Shown: positions 35,135-47,869 of the stretch, one piece after another
How positions within the stretch are numbered: position 1 is the stretch's first letter
How the letters are laid out: the number at the start of each line of letters is the position of its first letter
From: Psychrobacter sp. TAE2020
GTDB taxonomy: Bacteria; Pseudomonadota; Gammaproteobacteria; Pseudomonadales; Moraxellaceae
Direction: 5' to 3'
Assembly (NCBI RefSeq): GCF_018919485.1
Contig: NZ_JAHLMU010000001.1
Location: 2,045,922-2,109,921, forward strand
DNA length: 64,000 nucleotides
Program-made: the position numbers and the translations under genes
Notes under the pieces: generated by a model
Databases searched by the model: none
The model's input: only the letters and a program-made list of their open reading frames with translations
Told to the model about the DNA's origin: nothing

Positions 35135-35191
35135 AAGAATGACTAATAATTTATTCTCATTTCATTTTTTTGATGGAAATAGCTGATTCTA

Positions 35192-35980
35192 TTACCTTCC
35201 CACAAACTCAGCCGCCCGTCTCTCAACCATCGCCATCACACCCTCTTTGGCATCTTCTGAATGGAACAGCGGTGGCAGAAAGCTATGAATATTAGCTAAC
35301 GCCACAGCAGCGCCATTGCGACTAGCGTCTTGCGCCGACGACAGTAATGCTTGCACGCCAAGTGGTGCTGATTGGCAGATCTCTTTTGCTATAGTCAGTG
35401 CACGCTCATATTCTTCACCACTAGCCACCACCTCACTGACCAGATTAAGCTTATCAGCGGTCTGCGCATTAAAGGGCTTACCCGTTAATAGATACGGCAT
35501 GGCTTTTTGCCAGCCAGCCGCCGCTACAAAGCGTACGGTTGCGCCACCAAAAGGCATAATGCCACGCTGAACTTCCATTTGGGCAAAGTTGCAGTTGTCA
35601 CTGGCGATCACCACATCGCTATTGAGCATCAGCTCGATGCCTGCGGTAAAGCAAGTACCTTGCACCGCGACCACGACAGGCTTGGTTCGCAATTTGCCAC
35701 TGATTCCCCACGGATCGATTTGGTCATCAGCGAATTCAAACACCCCTTTATCTAGCTTATCTTGCAGCTCCATCAGGTCAAGACCAGCAGTGAAATGCTC
35801 GCCATGAGCGAAGATTAGCGCACAGCGTAAATTAGCATCACTATCATAACGAGTGAGCGCCTCAGACAGCTGCGCTATCATATGGCTGTCAAAAGCATTG
35901 CGTTTATCAGCACGATTAAAACCAATCAAACAGATGTGATCTTGCACCTCATAACTGATGCGCTCGTTTATCGTAGTCAT
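35192..35980 (-). CDS. Enoyl-CoA hydratase/isomerase family protein (crotonase)
   Basis: A 262-residue crotonase-fold protein. The oxyanion-hole segments are HGEHFTAGLDLMEL near residues 60-73 and GTCFTAGIELMLNSDVVIAS near 108-127. The usual catalytic Glu of hydratases is not clearly in place (IELM, then MPFGG), so the reaction could be hydration, isomerisation or other acyl-CoA chemistry. The N-terminal MTTINERISYEVQDHICLIG is standard. AAGGAAG precedes the ATG. It is convergent with the helicase gene and divergent from rlmF. Confidence 0.87.
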   Translation of the reverse strand: MTTINERISYEVQDHICLIGFNRADKRNAFDSHMIAQLSEALTRYDSDANLRCALIFAHGEHFTAGLDLMELQDKLDKGVFEFADDQIDPWGISGKLRTKPVVVAVQGTCFTAGIELMLNSDVVIASDNCNFAQMEVQRGIMPFGGATVRFVAAAGWQKAMPYLLTGKPFNAQTADKLNLVSEVVASGEEYERALTIAKEICQSAPLGVQALLSSAQDASRNGAAVALANIHSFLPPLFHSEDAKEGVMAMVERRAAEFVGR

Positions 35981-36198
35981 ATTATCTTCCTTGAGAGTTT
36001 ATTATTGTACTGTACAAAGCGGTTAGCGATCTGCTCTGCTCTTGATAAATCTAGTTTTAATATAGCTAGCCCCGCAGCACAACGCAAGTGGCTTAATTGT
36101 GTACAGCATTCCCCTCTATAAACTCACGATATCTGCGTAGTTTGGCGCTAAATCTGCTACACTTGCTCGTTATCTCCCTATATCGTAAGCCCGTTACT

Positions 36199-37206
36199 AT
36201 GACAACTCCACACAGAAATAGATCTCCAGCCTCAATCAAAAAACTAGGCCAGCTACATCCGCGTAATGCGCATCAAGGTCGCTATGACTTTGACGCTTTG
36301 ACTCGCGCTTTACCTGAGTTAGCTGACCATACCATCACCAACCCTAATGGCGAGCCGACGATTAACTTCTCGGACCATCAAGCAGTACGCACCCTAAATA
36401 GAGCACTATTAGCGAATTTTTATGGCGTTAAGTTTTGGGATATTCCAGAAGGTTATCTGTGTCCGCCTATCCCAGGTCGTGCCGACTATATTCACTATGT
36501 CGCCGACTTATTAGCGCAGACCACGCATATTAATGAAGACAATACCCCGCCAACAGGCAAGCAGATTCATGTGCTCGATATCGGTACTGGTGCTAGTGCT
36601 ATCTATCCGATCGTTGGTAGCCAAAGCTACGGCTGGCGCTTTACTGCTAGTGATATCGACCCTATATCAGTAAATACTGCTGCGCTTATTTGTGAGACTA
36701 ATCCTAAGTTAAAAGGCGCAGTGAAAGTTAAACTACAGCCTAATCCTAAGAAGTTATTCGCTGGTATTATTGGTCGCCAAGATTACTTCGACTTAGTAGT
36801 TTGTAATCCTCCTTTCCATGCTTCAATGGAAGAAGCGGTAGAAGCCAATAGCCGTAAGCAACATAACTTGCAAAGACATCGTGGTAAAAATGAAAACGAA
36901 CAGGTCAGTCGTAGCTCAAGTAAATCGGGCAATGCAGCACAAAACCTAAATTTCGGCGGTCAGCATAAAGAGCTGTGGAGTGAAGGTGGCGAGATTACTT
37001 TTTTGACTAATATGGCCAAAGAGAGTCAGAGCTTTGCTGAGCATGTTGGCTGGTTTACTACTTTGGTTTCTAAGTCTGAAAACGTTAAGCCCTTGCAGCT
37101 GTTACTAAGTCAGCTTAATGTTGCTCAAACACGTATCATTGAGATGAGCCAAGGTCAAAAGAATACGCGCATATTGGCATGGCGCTTTAATAGCGATGAC
37201 GAGTAA
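36199..37206 (+). CDS. rlmF: 23S rRNA (adenine(1618)-N(6))-methyltransferase RlmF
   Basis: A 335-residue SAM-dependent methyltransferase. The N-terminus [20 protein letters not shown] is characteristic of RlmF. The SAM-binding motif [15 protein letters not shown] and the catalytic CNPPFHAS follow. It methylates A1618 of 23S rRNA in the large subunit. I start at the ATG at 36199 (MTTPHRN); the open frame extends 34 codons upstream without family similarity. Downstream are two parS sites and a strong terminator. Confidence 0.93.
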   Translation: MTTPHRNRSPASIKKLGQLHPRNAHQGRYDFDALTRALPELADHTITNPNGEPTINFSDHQAVRTLNRALLANFYGVKFWDIPEGYLCPPIPGRADYIHYVADLLAQTTHINEDNTPPTGKQIHVLDIGTGASAIYPIVGSQSYGWRFTASDIDPISVNTAALICETNPKLKGAVKVKLQPNPKKLFAGIIGRQDYFDLVVCNPPFHASMEEAVEANSRKQHNLQRHRGKNENEQVSRSSSKSGNAAQNLNFGGQHKELWSEGGEITFLTNMAKESQSFAEHVGWFTTLVSKSENVKPLQLLLSQLNVAQTRIIEMSQGQKNTRILAWRFNSDDE

Positions 37207-37265
37207 TAGTTAAACTTAGTATTGATGATCGGTACTGATAATCCGTACTAATTATTCATAAAAAG

Positions 37266-37279
37266 GTTTCACATGAAAC
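37266..37279 (-). other. parS site
   Basis: GTTTCACATGAAAC is the reverse complement of the GTTTCATGTGAAAC variant found repeatedly in this window. It lies 59 bp after rlmF. Confidence 0.75.
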
Positions 37280-37368
37280 ACTAGCTTTGCTATTTGTCCT
37301 TACTAGTACTGTTGCTACTAATGTTATTAATAGGATTGATAGTTTATTATAAATCCTTATTAAAAGTA

Positions 37369-37382
37369 GTTTCACGTGAAAC
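37369..37382. other. parS site (perfect palindrome)
   Basis: GTTTCACGTGAAAC directly abuts the rlmF/mntP terminator hairpin. Confidence 0.85.
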
Positions 37383-37419
37383 AAAAACACCGTCTTGAAT
37401 GTCAAGACGGTGTTTTTTA
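37383..37419. terminator. Bidirectional terminator between rlmF and mntP
   Basis: AAAAACACCGTCTTG and CAAGACGGTGTTTTT form a perfect 15-bp stem around a 5-nt loop, with A-run and T-run on the two sides. It serves both convergent genes. Confidence 0.92.
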
Positions 37420-37488
37420 TGGCGCTATTTATAGTACTTTTATGGCATTAGTTATAACATTAGTTACGCTGTTATCCATAGTGCTAAG

Positions 37489-38100
37489 CTAGCTAAATAA
37501 CATTACTTTGAACCCGATAGCGATAAGTACTACCCCCCCTAATATCTCGGCTTTATCTTCTAACCATGTGCCAGAGCGCTTACCTAGATAAACTCCAAAC
37601 CAGCTAAATACAGCGGTGATTAGCGCTATTATTAGACAAGACAACCAAGCATTGAGTGCCAATAGATTCAGGGTGAAGCCCGCTGCCATAGCATCAATAC
37701 TAGTAGCGATGGCTAAAGTAAACATAGTGCGATGATTGATCACACTAAGCATTTGCTTATTATTACTATTGCTAACGCTACCCTCAAGGCTTTGAGCATC
37801 GTCTATAGCCTCTTGATCATCAAGTTTTAATGCTTCAGAAAGCATTTTACCGCCTAGAGCAATTAGAATAAAACCACCTATCCAAGGAGCAGCCGAGGCT
37901 AGCCAGCCTAATAATGCCGCACCTAGTAAATAACCAATGAAGGGCATAACGCCTTGAGCAATACCAAAGTATAAGGCTGAAATAAGCGCTAAGCGCAAAA
38001 TATAAGACTGAGTTTGCTTTGGTGATTTTGCACCTAGTCCGATAGCTACGGCAAAGGCATCCATCGCTAAGGCAATAGCGAGTAAAATCACTTCGATCAT
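37489..38100 (-). CDS. mntP: Manganese efflux pump MntP
   Basis: A ~203-residue inner-membrane protein with six helices. The two symmetric DUF204 halves carry [17 protein letters not shown] near the start and [17 protein letters not shown] in the second half; the two Asp residues are the conserved metal-path acids. It exports Mn2+ and protects against manganese overload. I choose the ATG at 38100 over a GTG four codons upstream because GGTAAG is then properly spaced. I see no yybP-ykoY Mn riboswitch in the 250 bp upstream. Confidence 0.93.
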   Translation of the reverse strand: MIEVILLAIALAMDAFAVAIGLGAKSPKQTQSYILRLALISALYFGIAQGVMPFIGYLLGAALLGWLASAAPWIGGFILIALGGKMLSEALKLDDQEAIDDAQSLEGSVSNSNNKQMLSVINHRTMFTLAIATSIDAMAAGFTLNLLALNAWLSCLIIALITAVFSWFGVYLGKRSGTWLEDKAEILGGVVLIAIGFKVMLFS

Positions 38101-38182
38101 ATTAATGGTCACTTACCAATTAAAAGTTGTTAGGCTGCTTGGTGAATTGCTTAGACAATACTACAGAACTCTCGTCAATAAG

Positions 38183-38196
38183 GTTTCATGTGAAAC
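38183..38196 (+). other. parS site
   Basis: GTTTCATGTGAAAC lies in the mntP upstream region. Confidence 0.75.
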
Positions 38197-38366
38197 AATT
38201 AGAATGACTTTATATAGTGAACGAGTATTCATCACTAGTTGAGATTTTTAGAAGCCTAGCACTGTAGAAGGAGCTATTTTTAAAGAGATATATTTTTAGA
38301 AAGAGAAGTATTTAGAAGCCTAAAGCTCGACAGGCCTAAAGCTCACTTGACCGAAAAAACCACCAG

Positions 38367-39869
38367 CTAATCACTTATTCGCTGCCAAAAATCACTTCGC
38401 CCACCATAATTTTGACTTAACAGCTTAGTATATTGCTGATGCGTAGCGAGACTATTATAACGATCTGTAGATTTATTAATAGTGCTATCTAATGGCAATA
38501 AGCGCTTGTAATAGCGGGCAGCATAACCGTAAGCTCTACTCCGATCATTAGTCAAAATATCATCGATTAAACTGCGATAGATAATCACTTGAATGATAGC
38601 CGTGTCTTCTGGCAAGGCTTTTAACAGCTGGGTCAAAGTTTCATAATGGATGTCTGCAAACTCATGATGACGAGTAATCGCTAGTTGATTAGCTAGCTTG
38701 ATCTCCCCTATTTCTAATAACAGCAAAATTGCCGTTATGATATCTTGTTGATCCTCAGCCAGCTTATAAGCTTTTTTGCGCCAGCCTGCTTGCTCGGCTG
38801 GACTAGCTATAGCCATGATTGCCTGTAGCCGTTTAGCAGACGAGTGCAACTCGAATACTTCGCCGAGCACTTTTAGTTGCGCCTTACTGTCACCTTGCTG
38901 TTGATATATTTGGCTTAGCCAGTCCAAACGTTTTATCGCATCTTGCTGAGCTTTACTCTGCCAGTCATGGTTTAGATACTCTAGTGCTAGCTCATAGGCT
39001 TGATGATCTATCATAAAGCTAATTAGCCCATTTAGTTGTTGCGGGCTTAAAGGTTGCTGAGGATAGATAGTCCGATAAACTGCTGTAAATAACGCCACAT
39101 CTCCCAAAGCTTGAGCTAGACCTAACAGAGCCGTTTCGGTCTTTAGCTTTTCTTGATGATTAGCTCGATCATGACCATAAGATAGCGGTATTTGCTGATT
39201 ATCTGCGTTTTTGATAGTGTTTTCAGCACTGCCCTTACCCTTGTTTTCTGCAAATAAACTTCGATAGTAGTGCAGATAGTCGTCGATTATTCCTCGTATT
39301 TCTAATTCTGATAATAGCTGCTTAAGCCCTCCCATTAGCGCATCTTTAAAGCCGTAAGCGTTATCGTCGATTAAATTTTTGACCTTTGTTTGCCATGCTT
39401 GACTCAGAATATCTTGTTCATCGACTAGCAAAATCTGTTTTTGTTGGCTATAACAACCCCTAGCAACCGTCAGCCAACTCTGCGCCAGATTACTATATGT
39501 CTGCCCTATTTCACCACTAGCATCATCACAACGCTCCAAGCTCGTATTACTCGATTCAATAAATAACTCTAGTAGCTTTAGACAAGTCTCAGCTTGCTCT
39601 GGATAGAGGTTCATAATGTCACTGGCTAGATACTGCAGCTCGGTGGCAAACTCACTGACTTTCCAATGATCTATATATTTATGTCGTCTATTAAGTCCTT
39701 TTAAAGTAGTAGTCAGCTTCTTTATTAGCTTGGGTTTATCCGACTGTAATAATAGCCGCTCTATCTTTTTATCCAATAACTTATCTACCCCTTGCACTTC
39801 AGCGATAAAATTGACCAAAGCTGCTTTAGGAAGTTGCGCTAGACAGTGCTTTTGTTGCGAATTTAGCAT
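38367..39869 (-). CDS. Helical-repeat protein of unknown function (DUF6880-like)
   Basis: A ~500-residue cytoplasmic protein without membrane segments or catalytic motifs. It begins LNSQQKHCLAQLPKAALVNF and is almost entirely alpha-helical, with repeat pairs resembling TPR or SEL1 helices. Examples are HQAYELALEYLNHDWQSKAQ and LDWLSQIYQQQGDSKAQLKV. The overall pattern resembles DUF6880 proteins, sometimes linked to zinc-finger SWIM proteins, but I am not sure of the family. The ATG at 39869 follows AGGGG; the frame extends nine codons further upstream. Confidence 0.65.
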   Translation of the reverse strand: MLNSQQKHCLAQLPKAALVNFIAEVQGVDKLLDKKIERLLLQSDKPKLIKKLTTTLKGLNRRHKYIDHWKVSEFATELQYLASDIMNLYPEQAETCLKLLELFIESSNTSLERCDDASGEIGQTYSNLAQSWLTVARGCYSQQKQILLVDEQDILSQAWQTKVKNLIDDNAYGFKDALMGGLKQLLSELEIRGIIDDYLHYYRSLFAENKGKGSAENTIKNADNQQIPLSYGHDRANHQEKLKTETALLGLAQALGDVALFTAVYRTIYPQQPLSPQQLNGLISFMIDHQAYELALEYLNHDWQSKAQQDAIKRLDWLSQIYQQQGDSKAQLKVLGEVFELHSSAKRLQAIMAIASPAEQAGWRKKAYKLAEDQQDIITAILLLLEIGEIKLANQLAITRHHEFADIHYETLTQLLKALPEDTAIIQVIIYRSLIDDILTNDRSRAYGYAARYYKRLLPLDSTINKSTDRYNSLATHQQYTKLLSQNYGGRSDFWQRISD

Positions 39870-40224
39870 GATAGAGCCCCTACTAGTTGTCCACAATGTC
39901 GTTGATAGCTTGTTTAATAACTTATTTGATATAGTCAGTTCATTGTAAAAACTCTACAGCGAGATTGAGATCAGTTTTTTGCAGCCTCTGTCAGCCTAGG
40001 CACAGCAAGCCAGAAAAACTCATCATAGTCTCGCATCATAAAGTGATGTATCTATTCTATTCGTTATCGACTATAGCTTTTAACCATAAAAAAGTACTAC
40101 TAAGCTCAGCTGTTTAGCGACTACCAATAGGTGGTAGTAACTAAAAAGTTATTACTAGCAGCGCATGATTGCCATCTGCATAGGTTATTTTAAAGCAACT
40201 AGCGTGACAAGCTATTATCATAGT

Positions 40225-40238
40225 GTTTCATGTGAAAC
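40225..40238 (+). other. parS site
   Basis: GTTTCATGTGAAAC directly precedes the gyrB terminator hairpin, the same arrangement as at 37369. Confidence 0.75.
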
Positions 40239-40271
40239 AAAAAAGCCACCTTGCGAACAAGATGGCTTTTT
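40239..40271 (-). terminator. gyrB terminator
   Basis: AAAAAGCCACCTTG and CAAGATGGCTTTTT pair around CGAA with one mismatch, followed by a T-run on the minus strand. Confidence 0.85.
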
Positions 40272-40307
40272 ATTATAGAGAGACTTTTGGAGCTTTAAAG
40301 CTACCCA

Positions 40308-43535
<3,228 letters not shown>

Positions 43536-44828
43536 CTAATAATCAGTGAGCTCACCTTGTTTCATGTGAAACACTTTAGAAGTTGGCCAATATTTATCGA
43601 TCATAGGTAAGATATCAGCAGTTAGACTAGTTATAAATACTTGGCAAGGCAGCGTTGCTAAGGTCGCTAATAAGATCTCTAACGCCCTACTATCCAACTC
43701 TGCGGTTATATCATCCAATAGCACTACTGGCGTCATGCTAGCCTCAATACTGCCCTGTTTGTCGCTACTAGCTATGGCTTTATCATTATCTAGTAATAGC
43801 GGTAGCTGTGACAGTCGTAACGCTGTGATCAGTAGTTTTTTTTCACCACGTGATAAGACGTTAGCGGCTTGCTCCTTGAGGATAGGCTGTGCTGAAGTTT
43901 TAGTGGCTGACTTAGAAAAATCAGGATCAATGCTCTGCTCAATATCGCTATTTATTGTGTCAATGTCAGTGCTGGCCCTGGGATCAGTTGTCGACGAAAC
44001 AGCGCTTATCTCATCAAGCGCTTGCTTGCTATTATCTGAACACCAATGCACATGAACATCTGCGCGATGACTGCCAATACGAGTATAGCCTAATTGCAAA
44101 TCTTGGGTTAGACGCTCACTCAACTGCAGATCAAGAGCAATACTAGTATCGTATCCAGCCGTGTAACTCAAGCTTAGTTGCTGGGCATAAGCTGGTAATA
44201 GCTGAGCGATACTAGCAGCAAAATAGGGCTGCCAGGCAGTAAAGATATGCTGACGATAATGATCAATTAGCGCTGCATGATTGGCTAAGCCTTGATCCCA
44301 AGACTTTAGCTCAGCCAGCTGGTTTTGCGACAAGCTTTTAGCTTGTTTCAGCAGAGTATTACGTTGCTTTAGTAAGCGTTGATAAGCGACCCACTGGGGA
44401 TGAAACCCTTGTTTCATGTGAAACACTAACCAATCTAATAACTGACGACGGCTAGCACTACCCTGCTCTAGCATATCCATAGTCGAGGGATCTATCAGTA
44501 ACGTAGGTAGCTGTTCGGTAAGGATACTTTGGTTGTAAACAGTAGTTTGATTCAGGCGCAATAGCGTACTGGCGTCGCTTTGCTTTTGGATAGCAACCGT
44601 GCCGCCATCAGTGAGATGAGCGTGAACCGTCACCGCTGGCTGATGATGCTGGATATAGCGTTTGGGTTGATGATGACGGAAGCTTTTACCACGCGATAAT
44701 AAGAATATAGATTCTAATAAGGAGGTCTTGCCACTACCATTAACGCCAATAATGACATTGCATTTGGCTGTCTGCATATCTATTTGGTTGATATTACGCA
44801 GATGTGAGACTTGTAGACGTCCAATCAT
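43536..44828 (-). CDS. recF: DNA replication and repair protein RecF
   Basis: A 430-residue SMC-like ATPase that loads RecA at gaps with RecO and RecR. Walker A GVNGSGKTS is at about residues 29-37, the signature region LSRGEKKLLITALRL follows the insertion, and Walker B VVLLDDITAELD lies near the C-terminus. The protein is about 70 residues longer than E. coli RecF. The excess is mostly a low-complexity Ser/Thr/Asp insertion at about 260-320. Two parS sites lie in the gene, each encoding FHMKQ (at VFHMKQGELTDY and LVFHMKQGFHPQ). Confidence 0.95.
   Translation of the reverse strand: MIGRLQVSHLRNINQIDMQTAKCNVIIGVNGSGKTSLLESIFLLSRGKSFRHHQPKRYIQHHQPAVTVHAHLTDGGTVAIQKQSDASTLLRLNQTTVYNQSILTEQLPTLLIDPSTMDMLEQGSASRRQLLDWLVFHMKQGFHPQWVAYQRLLKQRNTLLKQAKSLSQNQLAELKSWDQGLANHAALIDHYRQHIFTAWQPYFAASIAQLLPAYAQQLSLSYTAGYDTSIALDLQLSERLTQDLQLGYTRIGSHRADVHVHWCSDNSKQALDEISAVSSTTDPRASTDIDTINSDIEQSIDPDFSKSATKTSAQPILKEQAANVLSRGEKKLLITALRLSQLPLLLDNDKAIASSDKQGSIEASMTPVVLLDDITAELDSRALEILLATLATLPCQVFITSLTADILPMIDKYWPTSKVFHMKQGELTDY
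43559..43572 (+). other. parS site inside recF (3' end)
   Basis: GTTTCATGTGAAAC encodes FHMK on the minus strand, eleven codons before the recF stop. Confidence 0.75.
44411..44424 (+). other. parS site inside recF
   Basis: GTTTCATGTGAAAC encodes FHMK in the first third of RecF. Confidence 0.75.
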
Positions 44829-45019
44829 AGTGCTTTTACGCCTGTTTTTATCGATCAGCAGCTAGAGAATGAGACCACGATTAGGGTCATTACTACAGAG
44901 TAAACTTAACCCCTGCCAATCTACTAACTTTCAATAAACCGCCTGTTTATCGAAGCTTGAGATTATTAATACTTGAGATTAGCAGCGTTTAAGATCAGCA
45001 ACTACAGGCCACTGCCCTA

Positions 45020-46195
45020 CTATATACGCATTGGCATAATGACATACTGATGGAATTCATCGTTGAGCTGATTGACTAATACTGAAGCATTAGACTGGCT
45101 CATATGCATTTGTAAATCGCCTTGAATAACGCCCAATACGTCTTGCAGGTAAGCAGCATTAAAGGAAAGCTCCATTGGCTCGCCTTGATATTTGGCTTGG
45201 ATCATCTCCACCGCTTCATCTTGCTCAGCGTTATTAGCTCGTACTTCTACCATGCCATCACTAGCAAAATTAAATACCACGCCGCGCGACTTCTCATTAC
45301 TCAAGATAGCGACTCGGCGCAGCACATCAGTCATTTTCTCTTGATTAAATAAAGCCAGTTTGTCAGTGTTGCTCGGCATTACTCGGCGATAATCAGGGAA
45401 CTTACCATCGATAAGACGGGCAGTAAAAGTCACCATCAGGTCTTGACTGATTTGCCCAGTACTATCCACCTCACCGAAAGGCAAACTCACTTGTAAAAAC
45501 TCACGGCCAAAACTTAAAGTTACTACGTTATCTTGGTCGCCAAGCATTTTACCTAGCTCAGTCGCCAATCGCTCAAGCTCAATGACTGCTTTACGCGGCA
45601 AGATAGCCTGCATGTTTAAATCAGCGCTGATATCAATAACGCTGCGCGCCAATGCCAATCGATGGCCATCAGTAGCGACTGTAGTTAGTTGCTGCTGTGA
45701 AACGTCAAATAACATCCCTGTTAAGTAGTAACGCACATCTTGAATAGCCATCGCAAACTGAGTTTTGTGAATAAGATCAGTCAGACGATTGCGACTGATA
45801 GTCAAAGGGGTGATACTTTCAGGATTACCCAAACTTGGGTAGTCTTCACTCGGTAAAGTACCTAAAGTGAAACGACTTTTGCCGCTAGTTAATAGACAGC
45901 GCTCGTTTTCTTGGCTAGCGAGGTTGATCTGTGCTTGCGCAGGTAACGATCTACAAATATCCTTTAGCTTTATCGCCGGTAAAGTAGTTGCACCAGCTTC
46001 AATACAAGCACCTGCTGGCAATTTGAGAGTTGACGTTAGCTCTACTTCTAAATCAGATGCGGTTAAAATCAGTTCAGAATCAGACAGTTGCAGCTTTATA
46101 TTGCCCAAGATCACCATATTGTGACGCTTATCGGCGGCCTTGGCTATCAAGTTAATGGCTTTTAGTAACGATTCTCTGTTAATCGATAATTGCAT
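45020..46195 (-). CDS. dnaN: DNA polymerase III sliding clamp (beta subunit)
   Basis: A 391-residue protein with the three-domain clamp architecture. It begins MQLSINRESLLKAINLIAKA. The domain-1 hallmark is MVILGNIKLQL, and it ends HQYVIMPMRI, the usual C-terminal strand and peptide-binding cleft. It encircles DNA as a dimer and tethers polymerase III. It is about 25 residues longer than the E. coli protein, through small insertions in the middle and third domains. It lies between dnaA and recF, leftward. Confidence 0.97.
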   Translation of the reverse strand: MQLSINRESLLKAINLIAKAADKRHNMVILGNIKLQLSDSELILTASDLEVELTSTLKLPAGACIEAGATTLPAIKLKDICRSLPAQAQINLASQENERCLLTSGKSRFTLGTLPSEDYPSLGNPESITPLTISRNRLTDLIHKTQFAMAIQDVRYYLTGMLFDVSQQQLTTVATDGHRLALARSVIDISADLNMQAILPRKAVIELERLATELGKMLGDQDNVVTLSFGREFLQVSLPFGEVDSTGQISQDLMVTFTARLIDGKFPDYRRVMPSNTDKLALFNQEKMTDVLRRVAILSNEKSRGVVFNFASDGMVEVRANNAEQDEAVEMIQAKYQGEPMELSFNAAYLQDVLGVIQGDLQMHMSQSNASVLVNQLNDEFHQYVIMPMRI

Positions 46196-46366
46196 GCTAG
46201 ATACTCTTAAGTAAAGGACATTTATTTAACGTGGTATTGTTGGTTTTTTTAGAGGTATAGCACGTTTTGTTAATAATATTACTAATCATTATAAACCATA
46301 AATAGCCGCTACAACATAGCGAAACTAACCGCTATTAGTGACTATTAGAATGGCAAAATACTAAGG

Positions 46367-47851
46367 CTATCCAGCTTGGAGCATCATCGCTAGGGCCTTA
46401 TAGTCTTTATCAACAGTAGGATCTTCTGCTCTTAACTGTGCAACTTTATCACAGCCATGCATCACCGTAGTATGATCTCGTCCCCCAAAAGATTGGCCGA
46501 TATCTGGGTAACTGTCACCCGTTAACTCACGTGATAGTGCCATTGCTATCTGTCTTGGCCTAGCAATAGTACGCGTACGTTTACGACCCATTAAGTCTTT
46601 TACCGTTATATCGTAATACTCAGCAACTACTTTACGGATATTGTCCATATTGACGGCTTGTACCCGCATAGCGACAATATCTTTTAGAGCATACTGCACC
46701 ATTTCTAAAGTAATAGGTGCGCCAGTCAAATTAGCATTAGCAAAGACTTGGTTCAATGCACCTTCTAGGCGTCTAACATTCGAAACCACATTCTGAGCTA
46801 TGAATAGAGCGCATTCTTTTGGTAACACCATACCGTAGGAGGCAGCCTTCTTTTGTAAAATCTGTACCCGAGTATCAATCTCAGGAGGTTCGACAGCGAC
46901 GGTTAGACCCCAAGAAAAGCGCGAACGAAAGCGCTCATCAAACTCAGTCATTTGTGAAGGATGTCGATCTGAGGCCAAAATAAGTTGCTTGTCACCACTA
47001 GTAAAATCAGCAAACAAAGTTAAAAACTCATTACTACTTTTGGTCTTTCCTGCAAGAACATGAATATCATCAACAATGAGTAAATCTACTTTTTTTATTT
47101 TCTTTTTAAAGTCTTCTATTTTGTTATTTCTTAATGAATAAACTAATTGATTAATAAATTTTTCAGAAGTGAAATAATAAAAACTTCTATTATTTTTTAA
47201 ATAGCGTTGAGCTACAGAATGCATTAAATGAGTTTTTCCCAAACCTGATGGGCCATATATAAATAACGGATTGTGACGATTTTTTGATTGTGGCTTAGTA
47301 AGCTCATAACAAGCTTTGTACGCTAAGTTATTAGACTTACCAGTGACAAAGGTTTCGAAGGTAAAATCAGGGTTCAGATACCTTAACGACTTAGTATCGG
47401 CAGAGTCAATAAGTGCGGAGTGAGCACTGTTCATTTGCGGATTGATACTAGGATTTACGCTGTTATTATTTGCTGACGCTAGGGTAGGGGAGTGCTCATC
47501 ATTTGGAAATAGTGAGCCTGAGGCATTGAAAACGTTGAAAGGATTGTCTTCGATATTATTTACACTATCATCAGCATCGCGACTAGTACTTTCACTATGA
47601 CTAGTGTTGTCTACTCGAACAATGACTTCCTCAATGCTACCTTGACTGTGTTTAGTCACTAATTGCTGAATATCTGCTAAGTGATTCTTTCTTATGTAAG
47701 AAACGAAGTAATCGTTGGGCGCACGGATGACTAAAGTTTGAGCTTCTTGATGTACGGATAAAGGTCTCAACCACATAGTAAAGACATTATCTTTAACGTT
47801 ATAGCGCAAGTCATCTAAGCATTTGTCCCAAAGCGTGGCAGTATCTATCAT
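46367..47851 (-). CDS. dnaA: Chromosomal replication initiator DnaA
   Basis: A ~494-residue AAA+ initiator. Domain I starts MIDTATLWDKCLDDLRYNV. A long flexible domain II (about residues 85-155) is Ser/Asn-rich. The AAA+ core begins NPDFTFETFVTGKSNNLAY, with Walker A GPSGLGKTH near 200 and Walker B VDLLIVDDIH. The C-terminal DNA-binding domain ends with the box-recognition motif GGRDHTTVMHG. I start at the ATG at 47851; the frame opens at a TTG six codons upstream, which overlaps the GAGG ribosome site. It reads away from the origin region and is the first gene of the replication cluster. Confidence 0.97.
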   Translation of the reverse strand: MIDTATLWDKCLDDLRYNVKDNVFTMWLRPLSVHQEAQTLVIRAPNDYFVSYIRKNHLADIQQLVTKHSQGSIEEVIVRVDNTSHSESTSRDADDSVNNIEDNPFNVFNASGSLFPNDEHSPTLASANNNSVNPSINPQMNSAHSALIDSADTKSLRYLNPDFTFETFVTGKSNNLAYKACYELTKPQSKNRHNPLFIYGPSGLGKTHLMHSVAQRYLKNNRSFYYFTSEKFINQLVYSLRNNKIEDFKKKIKKVDLLIVDDIHVLAGKTKSSNEFLTLFADFTSGDKQLILASDRHPSQMTEFDERFRSRFSWGLTVAVEPPEIDTRVQILQKKAASYGMVLPKECALFIAQNVVSNVRRLEGALNQVFANANLTGAPITLEMVQYALKDIVAMRVQAVNMDNIRKVVAEYYDITVKDLMGRKRTRTIARPRQIAMALSRELTGDSYPDIGQSFGGRDHTTVMHGCDKVAQLRAEDPTVDKDYKALAMMLQAG

Positions 47852-47869
47852 GAAAAATGCTAACCTCAA

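Larger units (their letters stand above)
39870..40307. other. Intergenic region before gyrB's 3' end
   Basis: About 440 bp containing the promoter of the leftward helical-repeat gene, a near-DnaA box (TTGTCCACA at 39887-39895), a parS site and the gyrB terminator. No gene is supported. Confidence 0.5.

Noticed and set aside
37383..37419. CRISPR-like repeat or phage att site at the perfect hairpin beside parS
   Set aside because: Single copy, with A- and T-runs and convergent genes on both sides: an ordinary bidirectional terminator.
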